The notes below the pieces were generated by a model. That model made no database searches. It was not told the DNA's origin and saw only the letters and a program-made list of their open reading frames with translations. Shown piece by piece: positions 53,720 to 63,160 of a DNA stretch of 64,000 nucleotides (the stretch's first letter is position 1; every line of letters begins with the position of its first letter). The DNA comes from Desulfosarcina alkanivorans (lineage in GTDB: Bacteria > Desulfobacterota > Desulfobacteria > Desulfobacterales > Desulfosarcinaceae), in the NCBI RefSeq assembly GCF_009688945.1, contig NZ_AP021874.1:3968001-4032000 (forward strand), written 5' to 3'. The position numbers were made by a program, and so were the translations under genes.

Positions 53720-54802
53720 ATGTCGACAATTAAAAAAAGCATGCTCACCGGGCTCTTGGTCGCGCTTGCCGCAATGGCACTGGCCGCGTCCATGGTTCCG
53801 CCCGCAACGGCGGCAGGGTTCAAGAAGGAGTACAAGCTGCAGGTCAACGTGGGCCCGTCGTTTTACTGGGGAATCGGGGCGACCAAATTCGCCGATCTGG
53901 TCAGGGAAAGAACCGATGGCCGGATCAACATCAAGCCCTATTTCGGCAGTGCACTGCTCAAGGGCGCCCAGCTCAAATCCGCCCAGATGGTGGCCAAGGG
54001 GGTCATCGACTGCGCCTATGAGTCGACCATCAACGTATCGCCGGTCATACCCGAAGCCAACATCTTTCACCTGCCGTTTTTTATCAACACGTTCGAGAAC
54101 CTGGACAGGATGAAGGCCGGCCAGTCCGGACAGGCGGTTTTCGCGGCCATGGAAAAAGTGGGTCTCAAGCCGCTGGCCTGGGCGGAAAACGGGTTCCGCC
54201 AGGTGACCAACAGCAAGCGACCCATCGAAAAACCGGAAGATCTCAAGGGGCTGCGCATCCGGGTCGTTGGCAACCCCCTGTTCATGGACACCTTCCGGCA
54301 GCTCGGCGCAGACCCGGTCAACATGAACTGGGGCGACGCCCAGACGGCCTTTCAGCAGGGCGTGGTGGACGGCCAGGAGAACCCGGTGGGGGTGCTGATC
54401 CCTGTCCAGATCCACCAGTATCACAGCTACGCCACCATGTGGAATTACCTGGTGGACCCGTTGGTCATCTACTGGAACCGGAAGCAGTGGAAGGCCTTTC
54501 CTGCCGACATCCGGAAGGCGATCCGGGAATCGGCCGAGGCCTCCGGCCGGTTTGAGATCGCACTGTGCCGGGCCGGCCTGGACGGAGACAAATCCCTCAC
54601 GGTGCTCAAAAACGACTTCAACTACACCATGGCGGTTCCCGATCCGGTGGCGTTCATGGAATCCAGGGGCATGACCGTCTCGTTTCTGTCCGCGGACCAG
54701 GTGAAGGCTTTTGCCGACGCCACGGCCCCCGTTCTTGAAAAATGGGCCGGGGAGATCGGTACGGACCTGGTGGAAAAAGCCAGGGCCGATATGGCCCGGT
54801 AG
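53720..54802 (+). CDS. dctP: TRAP transporter substrate-binding protein DctP
   Basis: 360 residues from ATG 53720, GGAGGAGA upstream. Signal peptide (MSTIKKSMLTGLLVALAAM, cleavage near PATAA-G). The mature DctP fold carries GKLGFRVVGNPLFMD-like LKGLRIRVVGNPLFMDTFR with the carboxylate-binding Arg, MNWGDAQTAFQQGVVDGQENPVG, typical of family members that bind organic acids. Periplasmic. First gene of dctPQM; the substrate is not evident. Confidence 0.93.
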   Translation: MSTIKKSMLTGLLVALAAMALAASMVPPATAAGFKKEYKLQVNVGPSFYWGIGATKFADLVRERTDGRINIKPYFGSALLKGAQLKSAQMVAKGVIDCAYESTINVSPVIPEANIFHLPFFINTFENLDRMKAGQSGQAVFAAMEKVGLKPLAWAENGFRQVTNSKRPIEKPEDLKGLRIRVVGNPLFMDTFRQLGADPVNMNWGDAQTAFQQGVVDGQENPVGVLIPVQIHQYHSYATMWNYLVDPLVIYWNRKQWKAFPADIRKAIRESAEASGRFEIALCRAGLDGDKSLTVLKNDFNYTMAVPDPVAFMESRGMTVSFLSADQVKAFADATAPVLEKWAGEIGTDLVEKARADMAR

Positions 54803-54832
54803 CAATGCCCACGACCTGCTGAGGAGCACACT

Positions 54833-55315
54833 TTGAAATCCGGAAAACCGATCCGCGCCGACTATTGGATTGCCGCGCTTTTGCTCATGTCCATGGCCCT
54901 GATTGCCTTCGTCAATGTCCTGAGCCGCTATTTCATCAACTTTTCCATCGGTGCCACCGAAGAGATCACCATCAACCTGTTCGTTTGGATGACGGTGGTC
55001 GGCACGGGCATCGCCTTCGAGCGCGGCGCCCAGTTGGGCATGGTGACCTTTTTCAACCTGTTCCCCCTGAAAATGAAAAAAAGCCTGGTGGTCTTCAGCG
55101 CCCTTCTGGGCGCCGGGCTCTTCATCCTGGTCTGCGGGTACATGGTTCAGGCCATCTACGACGAGCTGACCCTCTTTCATGCCACCAGCGCGGCCCTGGG
55201 CATCCCCGTGTGGATCTACTATGCAGGGGTGCCGCTGTTCGCCGTGTTTGTCTTCCGGGGCATCTATCGCGGCACGCTGGCCCGCCTGGCTGTGCTCGAC
55301 GGGGAGAACGCCTGA
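54833..55315 (+). CDS. dctQ: TRAP transporter small membrane subunit DctQ
   Basis: 160 residues from a TTG at 54833 with GAGGAG six bases upstream. Four transmembrane helices, with the family features NVLSRYFINFSIGATEEITINLFVWMTVVGTGIAFERGAQ (split over helices 1-2). Its stop overlaps the dctM start (TGATG). Confidence 0.9.
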   Translation: MKSGKPIRADYWIAALLLMSMALIAFVNVLSRYFINFSIGATEEITINLFVWMTVVGTGIAFERGAQLGMVTFFNLFPLKMKKSLVVFSALLGAGLFILVCGYMVQAIYDELTLFHATSAALGIPVWIYYAGVPLFAVFVFRGIYRGTLARLAVLDGENA

Positions 55316-56604
55316 TGGAAATTCTTCTCATCAGTTCGGTTTTCCTGGTCCTGATGACGCTCGGGGTCCCCATCGGGACGGCCCTGGGCGTGGCCGGCGT
55401 GGTGACCATATTTCAGTTCGACCTGGGCATCGAAATGCTCGGCGTCAATTTCTCTTCCGGGATTGCCTCTTTTCCGCTTCTGGCGATCCCTTTTTTCGTG
55501 CTGGCCGGGGTCATCCTCGACCGGGCCGGGCTGGCGGCGACCATCGCCCGGTTCTTCGAACTGCTGGTGGGCAAAAGCACCGGCGGACTGGCCATGGTGG
55601 CGGTCATGACCTGCATTTTCTGGGGGTCGCTTTCCGGCTCCGGGCCGGCGACGACCGCCGCCGTGGGCATGATCCTGCTGACCCCCATGATCAAGCACGG
55701 GTACAAGAAAAGCTTTGCCGGCGCGACCATTGCCAATGCCTCCGACCTGTCGATCATTCTGCCCCCCAGCATCGCCTTTATCATCTACGGCAACATTACC
55801 AGTGTCTCCGTGAGCGCCCTGTTCGTGGCCGGCATCATCCCCGGACTGTTGACCGGCGCCGGCACCGTGCTGGTGGCCTATCTGGTGTCCAGAAAACGCG
55901 GCTACCGCGGAATCGCCAGCCGGGGCACCCCCGCCGAGCTCTGGCAGGCATTTAAACGCTCCGTCTGGGCGCTGCTGGCGCCGGTGGTGATCCTGGGCGG
56001 GATTTACTCGGGCATCTTCACGCCCACGGAGGCGGCCGTGGTGGCTGTCTTCTACAGCCTGTTCGTGGCCGTTTTCATCTACCGGTCCATCCGGTTGCGG
56101 GATATGATCGACATGCTGGTGGATGCGGCGGTCACCAGTTCGGTCATCATGTTCATCGTGGTCTTCGCCGGGATTTTCACCTGGACGGCCTCGGTCATCG
56201 GGGTGATCGACAGTGCCGCCGAACTGATCGTGAGCATCGCCCCCAATGCCGTCGTGATGATCATTCTGATCGACCTGCTCCTGCTGGCCCTGGGCATGGT
56301 GCTGGATGCCATCAGCATCTCCTACCTGCTGATGCCCATCCTTATCCCGGTGCTCAAGGCCTTCGGCATCGATCCGGTCTGGTACGGGGTGATTTTTATT
56401 TCGGCCCTGGCGGTCGGCCAGGCCACACCGCCGGTGGGCGTCAATCTGTTTACCGCCGCCAACCTGATCAACAGCGACGTTGACGCCGTGGCCAAAGAAG
56501 CCATCCCCTACGTCCTCATGGATGTGGTCATCCTGGTCATCCTGTCGCTGCTGCCGATTCTCTCCCTGTACCTGCCGATCAAGGCCGGGCTGTATTCACC
56601 ATGA
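55315..56604 (+). CDS. dctM: TRAP transporter large membrane subunit DctM
   Basis: 429 residues, about twelve transmembrane helices. Family signatures: FFVLAGVILDRAGLA, WGSLSGSGPATTAAVG, ILPPSIAFIIYG, GIFTPTEAAVVAVFYSLF and ALAVGQATPPVGVNLF. Moves the substrate delivered by DctP, driven by a sodium or proton gradient. Overlaps the following membrane-protein gene by four bases. Confidence 0.95.
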   Translation: MEILLISSVFLVLMTLGVPIGTALGVAGVVTIFQFDLGIEMLGVNFSSGIASFPLLAIPFFVLAGVILDRAGLAATIARFFELLVGKSTGGLAMVAVMTCIFWGSLSGSGPATTAAVGMILLTPMIKHGYKKSFAGATIANASDLSIILPPSIAFIIYGNITSVSVSALFVAGIIPGLLTGAGTVLVAYLVSRKRGYRGIASRGTPAELWQAFKRSVWALLAPVVILGGIYSGIFTPTEAAVVAVFYSLFVAVFIYRSIRLRDMIDMLVDAAVTSSVIMFIVVFAGIFTWTASVIGVIDSAAELIVSIAPNAVVMIILIDLLLLALGMVLDAISISYLLMPILIPVLKAFGIDPVWYGVIFISALAVGQATPPVGVNLFTAANLINSDVDAVAKEAIPYVLMDVVILVILSLLPILSLYLPIKAGLYSP

Positions 56605-57425
56605 TTGAGCTCAGCCTTTTCACGGTCGTCAAAGTATCGGTATCCATCCTGGTGGTGGTCCTGCTCAGCCTGATCGCCGAATGGGCCAGCCCGCGCATCG
56701 CCGGCATCGTATCCGGCTATCCGCTGGGCGCGGCCATCAGCCTGTACTTCATCGGCCTGGAAAACGGGAACCGCTTCGCCGCCCGCAGTGCGCTGTTTAC
56801 CGCCGCCGGCCTGGCGGCCACCATCGCCTTCGTGGGGGGGTATCTGCTGGGGATCAGGTGGGCCCATGGCCGCGGCCGGCTGCGGTCACTGGCATTTTCC
56901 GTCCTGCCGGGCATCGCGGCCTACGGGCTGGCTGCCTGGACACTGTCATACCTGCCCGTCAATTGGATCAGCGCCCCCTCGATCGCCATCACCGGCATGC
57001 TCCTGGCCGCCTGGGGCTTCCGCCGCATCCCCAATGTGAAAATACGGCAAAAAATCCGCCTGGGCATCAGTGTAACCCTTCTGCGGGCCGTATTCGCCGC
57101 CCTGGTCATCCTGGCCATCACCACGGTGGCCGGGGCGGTCGGTCCACGCTGGGCCGGTCTTTTTTCGGCCTTTCCCATCACCATGCTGCCCCTGCTGGTC
57201 ATCGTCCAGTTCACCTATGAAACGGACCACGTCAGAACGATCATCAAAAACGTTCCCCGCGGGCTGGGATCGCTGCTGATTTATGCCCTGGTCGTTGCCG
57301 CGTTCTATACACGGCTGGGAATCGCCTGGGGAACCCTTCTGGGCTACCTCGCGGCCACAATTTACCTGATCATGCTTGAATACGGGATCAAGGCTTGCGG
57401 CCCCCGGGGAAAGAAGTGTACTTAG
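56601..57425 (+). CDS. Membrane protein with two GlpM/DUF3147-like repeats
   Basis: 274 residues, about eight hydrophobic helices in two related halves. The first half has LLSLIAEWASPRIAGIVSGYPLGAAISLYFIG; the second repeats the pattern as VLAITTVAGAVGPRWAGLFSAFPITMLPLLVIVQ-like. This P-rich gate motif (GIVSGYPLG / GLFSAFPIT) is seen in small GlpM/DUF3147-type membrane proteins. ATGA overlap with dctM makes it part of the TRAP operon. Transport role unknown. Confidence 0.75.
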   Translation: MIELSLFTVVKVSVSILVVVLLSLIAEWASPRIAGIVSGYPLGAAISLYFIGLENGNRFAARSALFTAAGLAATIAFVGGYLLGIRWAHGRGRLRSLAFSVLPGIAAYGLAAWTLSYLPVNWISAPSIAITGMLLAAWGFRRIPNVKIRQKIRLGISVTLLRAVFAALVILAITTVAGAVGPRWAGLFSAFPITMLPLLVIVQFTYETDHVRTIIKNVPRGLGSLLIYALVVAAFYTRLGIAWGTLLGYLAATIYLIMLEYGIKACGPRGKKCT

Positions 57426-57433
57426 GAATCGCA

Positions 57434-59680
57434 ATGAAATCCGTAACCATTCTCTCAGTCATCCTCGACCTGGTCATCCTGGTGTCTTTTCTGACCCTGC
57501 CGCGCACCGGCATGGAAGCCATGGGCACCGCTTTTCTGCTGATACCGCTCCTGGCGATTCGGGGAATCGTGGCGGTAATCGGGCTTGTGATGGCCTGGCG
57601 CCGCAAGCGCATAACCTTTATCGCCTATACCTTCTTGAGCCTGGCTGTCATGGCCGGGCTCTGGACGTTCGGCTGGTCCCTGAAGCCCAGGGATAAACCG
57701 CTGTACCGGGCACTTCGCCGGTCTGCCAGGGAACAGGCCAGCCGGCTCTCCGACTACAAAGACCGAAAAATTTATGACGCCCGGCGCTTGCTCATGAAAA
57801 CCCGTGACCCCGGGCATGCCCGGCTCTGCGACCTGCTGGCCGATGAACGCGACGTGGCGCTTCTGGAGGAACAACTGGCCCTGGAGCCGGATCTGTCCAA
57901 AACTTGCGTCACCTTTGACGGGGATCGGGTCTCGCCGGTCTTGCATGCCGTCATCCACTCCTATGGGCCCTGGCCGGAAGGCCCCACCAAGCGCCCGCCG
58001 GTGGACACGAAGCGCCTGGATGCCGCCGTACGGCTCTTGCTCGACCATGGCGCCGATCCCAATGCCTTCGACCGCCATGGCAACACGCCGCTGCACTACG
58101 CGCTCATCTTTCAGGAGGAACCGCTGGTCGATGTCCTGCTTGCCGGCGGTGCCTGCGTTTTTCTCAAAAACGATAAGGATGAGTCGCCTGCAAGGCTGCA
58201 CTCGTCGCCTCGCCTGAGAAAAAAGATCCGCGCTGCAGCCAACGATCCGGCCATGGTGGCCCGCTGCCCGGACCTGCACCGGACGACGGCGGAGAAGTCC
58301 GACAGCCCCCCTGACGGGCAACGGACAGGCAAGCCGCAGTTGCCACCGGATGCGGGCCTGCTGGATGCCCTGCGCTCCGGGCGTATGGAGGAAGCGGCCG
58401 ACTATCTCAGTCAGGGGGCCGACCCCAATGCGGTAGACAAAAAAGGCAGCACCCTGCAGGCAGCCATGCGACTGTGCCGGGACCACAAACTGGCCATGAT
58501 GCAGATGCTTCTTAAGGCCGGTGCCGAGGTCAACCTCCGGAACCGGCGGGGGGAGACGCCGCTTAAAATTGCGGCTTTTGACTGCAGCAGGGCGGTTCCT
58601 TTCCTGCTGGAGCAGGGTGCCGATCCCACCCTGGCCGACAATGCAGGCGACACCGCCCTGCACGGCATCGTCAAATACAAGGCCGAAACCATGTCTCCCC
58701 TGCTCGACGGGCTGCTGCAGGCTGGGGCCGACATCAATCACCAGAACCGGCACGGCCAGACGCCGCTGGTCAAAACGGCCTATGCGCCCTACGTACGCGA
58801 CGAAGTGGCGCCGTTGCTGCTGGCCAGCGGGGCGGATCCCAACCTGCAGGACTACCGGGGAGATACCCTCCTGCATATTCTTGCGGCCGAAAAGGGCCGC
58901 ACCGATCCCGGCGAAATGGTCCGGTTGCTGCTGGATCGCGGGGCCGGGCTCGAAATACGCAACCGCATGCACAGAACGCCGCTCATGGCGGCGGCTGCCC
59001 GTAAAAATGTGAAGATCGCAAAAATGCTGATCGATTCCGGTTCCGATGTGAATGTCAGAAGCAAACGGGGCAACCCGCTGATCGGTTCGCTGATCTCCTG
59101 CGATCCTGAAAAGCTGGCCATCCTCAAACTCCTGGCGGACGCAGGCTGCGATGTGGCCGCCACGAGCGAATACGGCCCTCTGCCCCTCGCGCAGGCGTTT
59201 TACAACCACCTGCACCTCGACTGCCTCGAACCGGCCCGGGTATTGTTAAACGCAGGGGCAGACCCCAACCGGCAGGATCGCAACGGCACGGCCCCGATCC
59301 ACAGCCTGGCCCATTGGAGTAAAAAAGACCCCGAACCCGCCCTGGCCCTGCTTCTGGACCATGGCGCCCGCATCGATATCCGCAACCAGCAGGCCATGAC
59401 GGCATTGCTGCTGGCCGCACGATACGGGACCAGCCTCGCCCCGATGAAAGCCCTGCTGGATCGGGGGGCCGATGCCGATGCGGTCGACAACGCCGGCAAC
59501 ACCCTGCTGCATTGTGTGGCCATGAATACCAAGCCCGGCGTGGCGCAGCGGCTGGAATTCGCATTGGCCATCGGCGGTGACCCTGCCGCCGCCAACAGCA
59601 AAGGCGAACGCCCCATCGATCGCGCCCGCCGAATGAAAAACCTTCCCGCGGTCGACGCCCTGACGGCATTGGACAAGTAG
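57434..59680 (+). CDS. Membrane-anchored ankyrin-repeat protein
   Basis: 748 residues from ATG 57434 (AGGA seven bases upstream). Three hydrophobic helices in the first ~80 residues anchor it. From about residue 190 to the end there are roughly a dozen ankyrin repeats, recognisable by GADPNAFDRHGNTPLHYAL, GAEVNLRNRRGETPLKIAA, GADPNLQDYRGDTLLHILA and GADADAVDNAGNTLLHCVA. A protein-binding scaffold facing the cytoplasm or periplasm. It starts eight bases after the preceding gene, at the end of the TRAP operon. Confidence 0.88.
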   Translation: MKSVTILSVILDLVILVSFLTLPRTGMEAMGTAFLLIPLLAIRGIVAVIGLVMAWRRKRITFIAYTFLSLAVMAGLWTFGWSLKPRDKPLYRALRRSAREQASRLSDYKDRKIYDARRLLMKTRDPGHARLCDLLADERDVALLEEQLALEPDLSKTCVTFDGDRVSPVLHAVIHSYGPWPEGPTKRPPVDTKRLDAAVRLLLDHGADPNAFDRHGNTPLHYALIFQEEPLVDVLLAGGACVFLKNDKDESPARLHSSPRLRKKIRAAANDPAMVARCPDLHRTTAEKSDSPPDGQRTGKPQLPPDAGLLDALRSGRMEEAADYLSQGADPNAVDKKGSTLQAAMRLCRDHKLAMMQMLLKAGAEVNLRNRRGETPLKIAAFDCSRAVPFLLEQGADPTLADNAGDTALHGIVKYKAETMSPLLDGLLQAGADINHQNRHGQTPLVKTAYAPYVRDEVAPLLLASGADPNLQDYRGDTLLHILAAEKGRTDPGEMVRLLLDRGAGLEIRNRMHRTPLMAAAARKNVKIAKMLIDSGSDVNVRSKRGNPLIGSLISCDPEKLAILKLLADAGCDVAATSEYGPLPLAQAFYNHLHLDCLEPARVLLNAGADPNRQDRNGTAPIHSLAHWSKKDPEPALALLLDHGARIDIRNQQAMTALLLAARYGTSLAPMKALLDRGADADAVDNAGNTLLHCVAMNTKPGVAQRLEFALAIGGDPAAANSKGERPIDRARRMKNLPAVDALTALDK

Positions 59681-59746
59681 AATCCAACGCTGCAGAAACG
59701 AAGAGAACACAATGGCCATCGAATTGAAATATAGCCAATCTGTGTC

Positions 59747-59772
59747 ATCCCCGAGTAGTCGTAGTCGGGGAT
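59747..59772. repeat. Short palindromic intergenic repeat
   Basis: ATCCCCGA (59747-59754) and TCGGGGAT (59765-59772) around a 10-base loop, within the 245-base gap after the ankyrin gene. Similar TCATCCCCG...CGGGGATCCA units are common dispersed repeats. It may also act as a hairpin between the two convergent genes. No gene is supported in this gap. Confidence 0.5.
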
Positions 59773-59925
59773 CCATCCACTATCATCCATCCTCCCCCCC
59801 CAAAGGGCAGTATACCCTGACCGTTGCAGATTTCGGAATCAATTGGTTGGTCGCTACTCACAAAAACGGAATCAGTGATGCTATGCGAACATATTTTAAT
59901 GGAAAAACAACTATTTCAATAGAAA

Positions 59926-60333
59926 TCATTTGTACTGCTCCAGGAATTCTGCCGAAGGCGGAATGTTCTGAATGAGATCGATCAAAATTCCATTGGGATC
60001 TTTGATGATGCAATGCCGCTGCCCGAAAACCTCCGAACGGATATCCTGAACCAGCGGGATCTTTTCTTCCATCAAGCGCTCATACTCCTTGTCCACGTTG
60101 GAAACTTCCATGTTAATGAGCATTCCTCTGCACCGCTGCCGGTAGCCGTCCGGCACACTGGGATGGGAATGATCCAGGAAGGCCAGCTCGAATGCCGGGG
60201 TGCCGGAGGACCTCAGGCTCACATACCAACCGGCGTCAAACGTGACTTTAAAATTGAAATGGGTAATGTAAAACCCTTTTGATGCCTTCACTTTGTCTGT
60301 ACAGATGACCGGATAGAGGCTGTTTATTTTCAT
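59926..60333 (-). CDS. VOC (glyoxalase/bleomycin-resistance) family protein
   Basis: 135 residues from ATG 60333 (MKINSLYPVICTDKVKASKGFY), AAGGAAA upstream. Beta-alpha-beta-beta-beta repeats of the VOC fold, with SLRSSGTPAFELAFLDHSHPS and GQRHCIIKDPNGILIDLIQNI. It lacks the extra features of methylmalonyl-CoA epimerase, so it is not the missing step of the propionate pathway. Divergent from a TetR regulator across two strong operators, which suggests it is that regulator's target. Confidence 0.85.
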   Translation of the reverse strand: MKINSLYPVICTDKVKASKGFYITHFNFKVTFDAGWYVSLRSSGTPAFELAFLDHSHPSVPDGYRQRCRGMLINMEVSNVDKEYERLMEEKIPLVQDIRSEVFGQRHCIIKDPNGILIDLIQNIPPSAEFLEQYK

Positions 60334-60362
60334 GGTGGTTTCCTTTCCTGGCATTCTATGTT

Positions 60363-60410
60363 ATACATACAGTATGTATTTAAAAAACAATAATGCATAC
60401 AGCGTGTATG
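60363..60410. promoter_or_regulatory. Twin operators between the VOC gene and tetR
   Basis: Two related dyads: ATACATAC-A-GTATGTAT at 60363-60379 (perfect 8-bp arms) and CATACA-GCG-TGTATG at 60396-60410 (perfect 6-bp arms). They share the CATAC/GTATG half-site, lie 33 or 25 bases apart by start or centre, and occupy the divergent promoter gap. Typical of TetR autoregulation. Confidence 0.8.
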
Positions 60411-60428
60411 TCAATGAGGTCAATGAAA

Positions 60429-61037
60429 ATGCCTGCAAAAAAACAGCTCACCAAAGCCGCCCAAACCAAGGCAACCACCCGCAAATTGATCACCATCGCC
60501 AAGAAGGAGTTCAGCCAAAAGGGCTATTCCGGGGCTTCCATGGAACGCATCGTCAAGGCCGCCGGCATGACCCGCGGCGCTTTGTACCACCATTTTGATG
60601 GTAAACAGGGCTTGTTCTATGCGGTGTTCTGCAAGGCCCAGCAGGAAATCGGTCGCCGGATCGAGAAAAAGACCGAGGCGGTTTCCGATCTGTGGGATCA
60701 GCTCGTTGAGGGGTGCCATGGATTCCTGGAGGCCAGCTCCGATCCCGATTTGCAGCGGATCGTCGTCATCGACGCGCCTGCCGTTTTAAAGTGGGAAACA
60801 GTGCGCTTCGTGGATTCAAACATAGAGGGCAGCGGATTTTCCCTTTTGAAAGAATGTATCCAGGAACTGAAAACCAATCATATCATCAAGCCCCTGCCCG
60901 TGGATGCCCTGGCTCATCAGCTCAATGGTGCCATGGATGAAGCGGCTGTCTGGATCGCCCGATCGACGGATACCCGTTTAGCCCTGAAGGAGGCCAAAGC
61001 AGTCTTGGATGAGCTGCTCAACGCGCTGAAGGTATAG
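60429..61037 (+). CDS. TetR-family transcriptional regulator
   Basis: 202 residues from ATG 60429; GAGG at 60416-60419 gives nine-base spacing, better than ATG 60423. Helix-turn-helix region YSGASMERIVKAAGMTRGALYHHFDGKQGLFYAVF (about 33-67), then a TetR_C-type ligand domain. Divergent from the VOC gene and probably binds the twin CATAC/GTATG dyads. Confidence 0.92.
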   Translation: MPAKKQLTKAAQTKATTRKLITIAKKEFSQKGYSGASMERIVKAAGMTRGALYHHFDGKQGLFYAVFCKAQQEIGRRIEKKTEAVSDLWDQLVEGCHGFLEASSDPDLQRIVVIDAPAVLKWETVRFVDSNIEGSGFSLLKECIQELKTNHIIKPLPVDALAHQLNGAMDEAAVWIARSTDTRLALKEAKAVLDELLNALKV

Positions 61038-61238
61038 GGCAAGCGCTCGAGTTGGCATTTTGCACGCCAACACCATTCATATTGCATGGCAAAATCGCAA
61101 AAAATTAGGTGTATACCTTTCTGGCACCGAATTTGGGTTTTCCTGCTCTCCACAGATACAGTCTGAAAAGCCGTTGAAACCTATGAAAGCATGATAGGAG
61201 GATGATTCCATGGTCAACAACGAACAACAACGAAATAG

Positions 61239-61266
61239 CCCAGGCACCACGGCCATGGTGCCTGGG
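61239..61266 (-). terminator. Stem-loop after the methyltransferase gene
   Basis: Perfect 11-bp stem CCCAGGCACCA (61239-61249) and TGGTGCCTGGG (61256-61266) with a six-base loop, 18 bases beyond the stop at 61284. The U tract is missing on the minus strand, so termination is probable but not certain. Confidence 0.55.
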
Positions 61267-61283
61267 AATAGATCACGCCGATC

Positions 61284-62390
61284 CTAAAACAGCCGGTAAA
61301 GCCGGAAGAAAAAATGCTCGACAGGCAGAATTTCCATCCCGGCGAACCCGGCGGCCAAGGCATATTGTTTAAGCGTTTCCGGCCGCATGACCGTTCCGGT
61401 CTGGGCCGAGGGCTGCTCGGCCATGCCGTTCGGCAGGCAGGCCATCACGCTGAACCCGTAAAACAGCCCATCAATTCCGCTGTCATCCGGAGAAAAGCGT
61501 TCCGCCGTGCGTTCGTCAAGAATCACCACGCTGCCGGTTTCAGCGGCCATCTGCCGCATGGCAGTCAAGACACCCACCGGATCGGGCATATCGTGAATGC
61601 ACTCGAAAGCGGTGACCAGATCGTACGTTTTTTTGTGGATCGGATCGCTTGCATCGCGCACATGAAAATTGACCCTGCCGATTAGACCGGCTTGCCGGGC
61701 ATTGATGCGCGCCCGGGCAACGGAGGGCTCATCCAGATCATAGCCGTCGACCCGGATATGGGGATACGCCAGGGCCATGCCGATGCTGGACCAGCCCTGA
61801 CCGCAGCCGATATCCGCCACCCTGGCGTGTGGATTGGCAGTCAGGCGTCCGTGGATGTCCGGGATGCCGGGCAGCCACTCGCGGCCCAACTGCTGCATGA
61901 ACATGGTGCGGTTCAACAAACCGACACCGTCGCGCATATCCTCACCGTAGCGGCTGTACGGCACGCCGGCGCCACTTTTGAATGCCTCGATGACGTCGGC
62001 CACCGGCCGCACCGCGCCGACGACCAACTGGGCCAGTGGCGCCAGGAAATTTACACTCTCTCGGTCGGTCAGCACCTCGATATGACCGGCGGGCAGGAAA
62101 AACCGTCTCTCTCCGGCCGGTGCATCGGCATTTTCCACCCGCACTATACCCGCCACTGTCTGCTGCTCCAGCCATTCACGCACATAGCGCTCGTATGTAC
62201 CGGTCAGTCCGGCCAGTGCTGTCGACGTCAGCGACGCACCCCGGGCCAACGCCGTGTAAAATCCCAGTCGGTAGCCGATGTGGATGGTGTAGATATCGAA
62301 GACGCCTGTGGTTGCATCCAGCATCCGCATGGTGAATGCATCTCTCTCCTGATCGGTTTGTGTCGTGTCGAGTTGTGTTATCGTATTCAT
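61284..62390 (-). CDS. SAM-dependent methyltransferase with N-terminal winged helix
   Basis: 368 residues. The N-terminal ~110 residues form a winged-helix dimerisation domain (FYTALARGASLTSTALAGLTGTYERYVREWLEQQ), as in Rv2258c-like and O-methyltransferases. The Rossmann methyltransferase domain has motif I VADIGCGQGWSSIGMA near 192, YDLDEPSV (motif II) and LVTAFECIHDMPDP (motif IV). The substrate is unknown. It follows the GNAT gene by 24 bases on the same strand, so both form an operon. Confidence 0.85.
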   Translation of the reverse strand: MNTITQLDTTQTDQERDAFTMRMLDATTGVFDIYTIHIGYRLGFYTALARGASLTSTALAGLTGTYERYVREWLEQQTVAGIVRVENADAPAGERRFFLPAGHIEVLTDRESVNFLAPLAQLVVGAVRPVADVIEAFKSGAGVPYSRYGEDMRDGVGLLNRTMFMQQLGREWLPGIPDIHGRLTANPHARVADIGCGQGWSSIGMALAYPHIRVDGYDLDEPSVARARINARQAGLIGRVNFHVRDASDPIHKKTYDLVTAFECIHDMPDPVGVLTAMRQMAAETGSVVILDERTAERFSPDDSGIDGLFYGFSVMACLPNGMAEQPSAQTGTVMRPETLKQYALAAGFAGMEILPVEHFFFRLYRLF

Positions 62391-62414
62391 GATTCATCCT
62401 CATATATGTTATTT

Positions 62415-63092
62415 TTACAAAATCAGTTCCAGATCCAGCCCCGCGAACGGATCCGCCAGGCGCCCATTGCCAAAGCTACGTCTTGGACCGGCAGCTGGAC
62501 CGGGTTGCAGGTGAATGGCGGCTTCCACCGTATCGGAGGCTTCATGTTCATCAAACGGATAATCCGTCCGCCACAGCAGGTGCCGCATACGCCGGTTCTG
62601 CGGGTGGATGGACGCATTCAGCGTTTTGAGCCCCAGGGCCGCAGCACTCCGGCACAGGCGCTTGAGCAGCGCCTTGCCCACTCCGCGGCCCTGAAAGCCA
62701 TCTTCGACGACGATGGCAAACTCGGGCCTGCCGTCAGGATAACTGCGGTCGAAGCGATAGTAGGCCAGGCCGATGATCGTACCGTCGGTATCGTTGCGCT
62801 GGGCCACCAGGGCCGCCCCTTCGGAAGGGGGCATATCGCAAACGGCCTGCATATCCTTGATTCCCGGCTGGTATAGCGTCAAGTATCGGAAATAAAGGGT
62901 CTCTTTGGACAGGCGCCTGTGCATGCGCAACAGGTTGTTCACATCGGCGGGAACGGGCGGGCGGATCACCAGGCGCGTCCCGTTCAACCGCACGCCATTC
63001 GAACCGCCGCTGCGCAGCGTTCGCATGCCTGCAGATGCTTTTTTGAATTGTTTTTCGATTTTATGGATATATGTTTTGATAAATTCAGCCAT
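62415..63092 (-). CDS. GNAT-family N-acetyltransferase
   Basis: 225 residues. GNAT core: LVIRPPVPADVNNLLRMHRRLSKETLYFRYL, VAQRNDTDGTIIGLAYY, and acetyl-CoA loop EDGFQGRGVGKALLKRLC near 140-157. The RLSKETLYFRYL phrase is shared with Pat-type protein acetyltransferases that modify acyl-CoA synthetases; here it lacks the CoA-binding-protein half. A role in acetylating PrpE is conceivable but not shown. Confidence 0.85.
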   Translation of the reverse strand: MAEFIKTYIHKIEKQFKKASAGMRTLRSGGSNGVRLNGTRLVIRPPVPADVNNLLRMHRRLSKETLYFRYLTLYQPGIKDMQAVCDMPPSEGAALVAQRNDTDGTIIGLAYYRFDRSYPDGRPEFAIVVEDGFQGRGVGKALLKRLCRSAAALGLKTLNASIHPQNRRMRHLLWRTDYPFDEHEASDTVEAAIHLQPGPAAGPRRSFGNGRLADPFAGLDLELIL

Positions 63093-63160
63093 TGTGATTG
63101 CCTCCCTGTTATGCGGAAAAAGCCTGTTCCCGCGGTTTTGAATCCAAGGTAAACGAGGGG

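Noticed and set aside
59926..60333. The VOC protein as the missing methylmalonyl-CoA epimerase.
   Set aside because: It lacks epimerase-typical segments, is 33 kb from the operon and is paired with its own TetR regulator.
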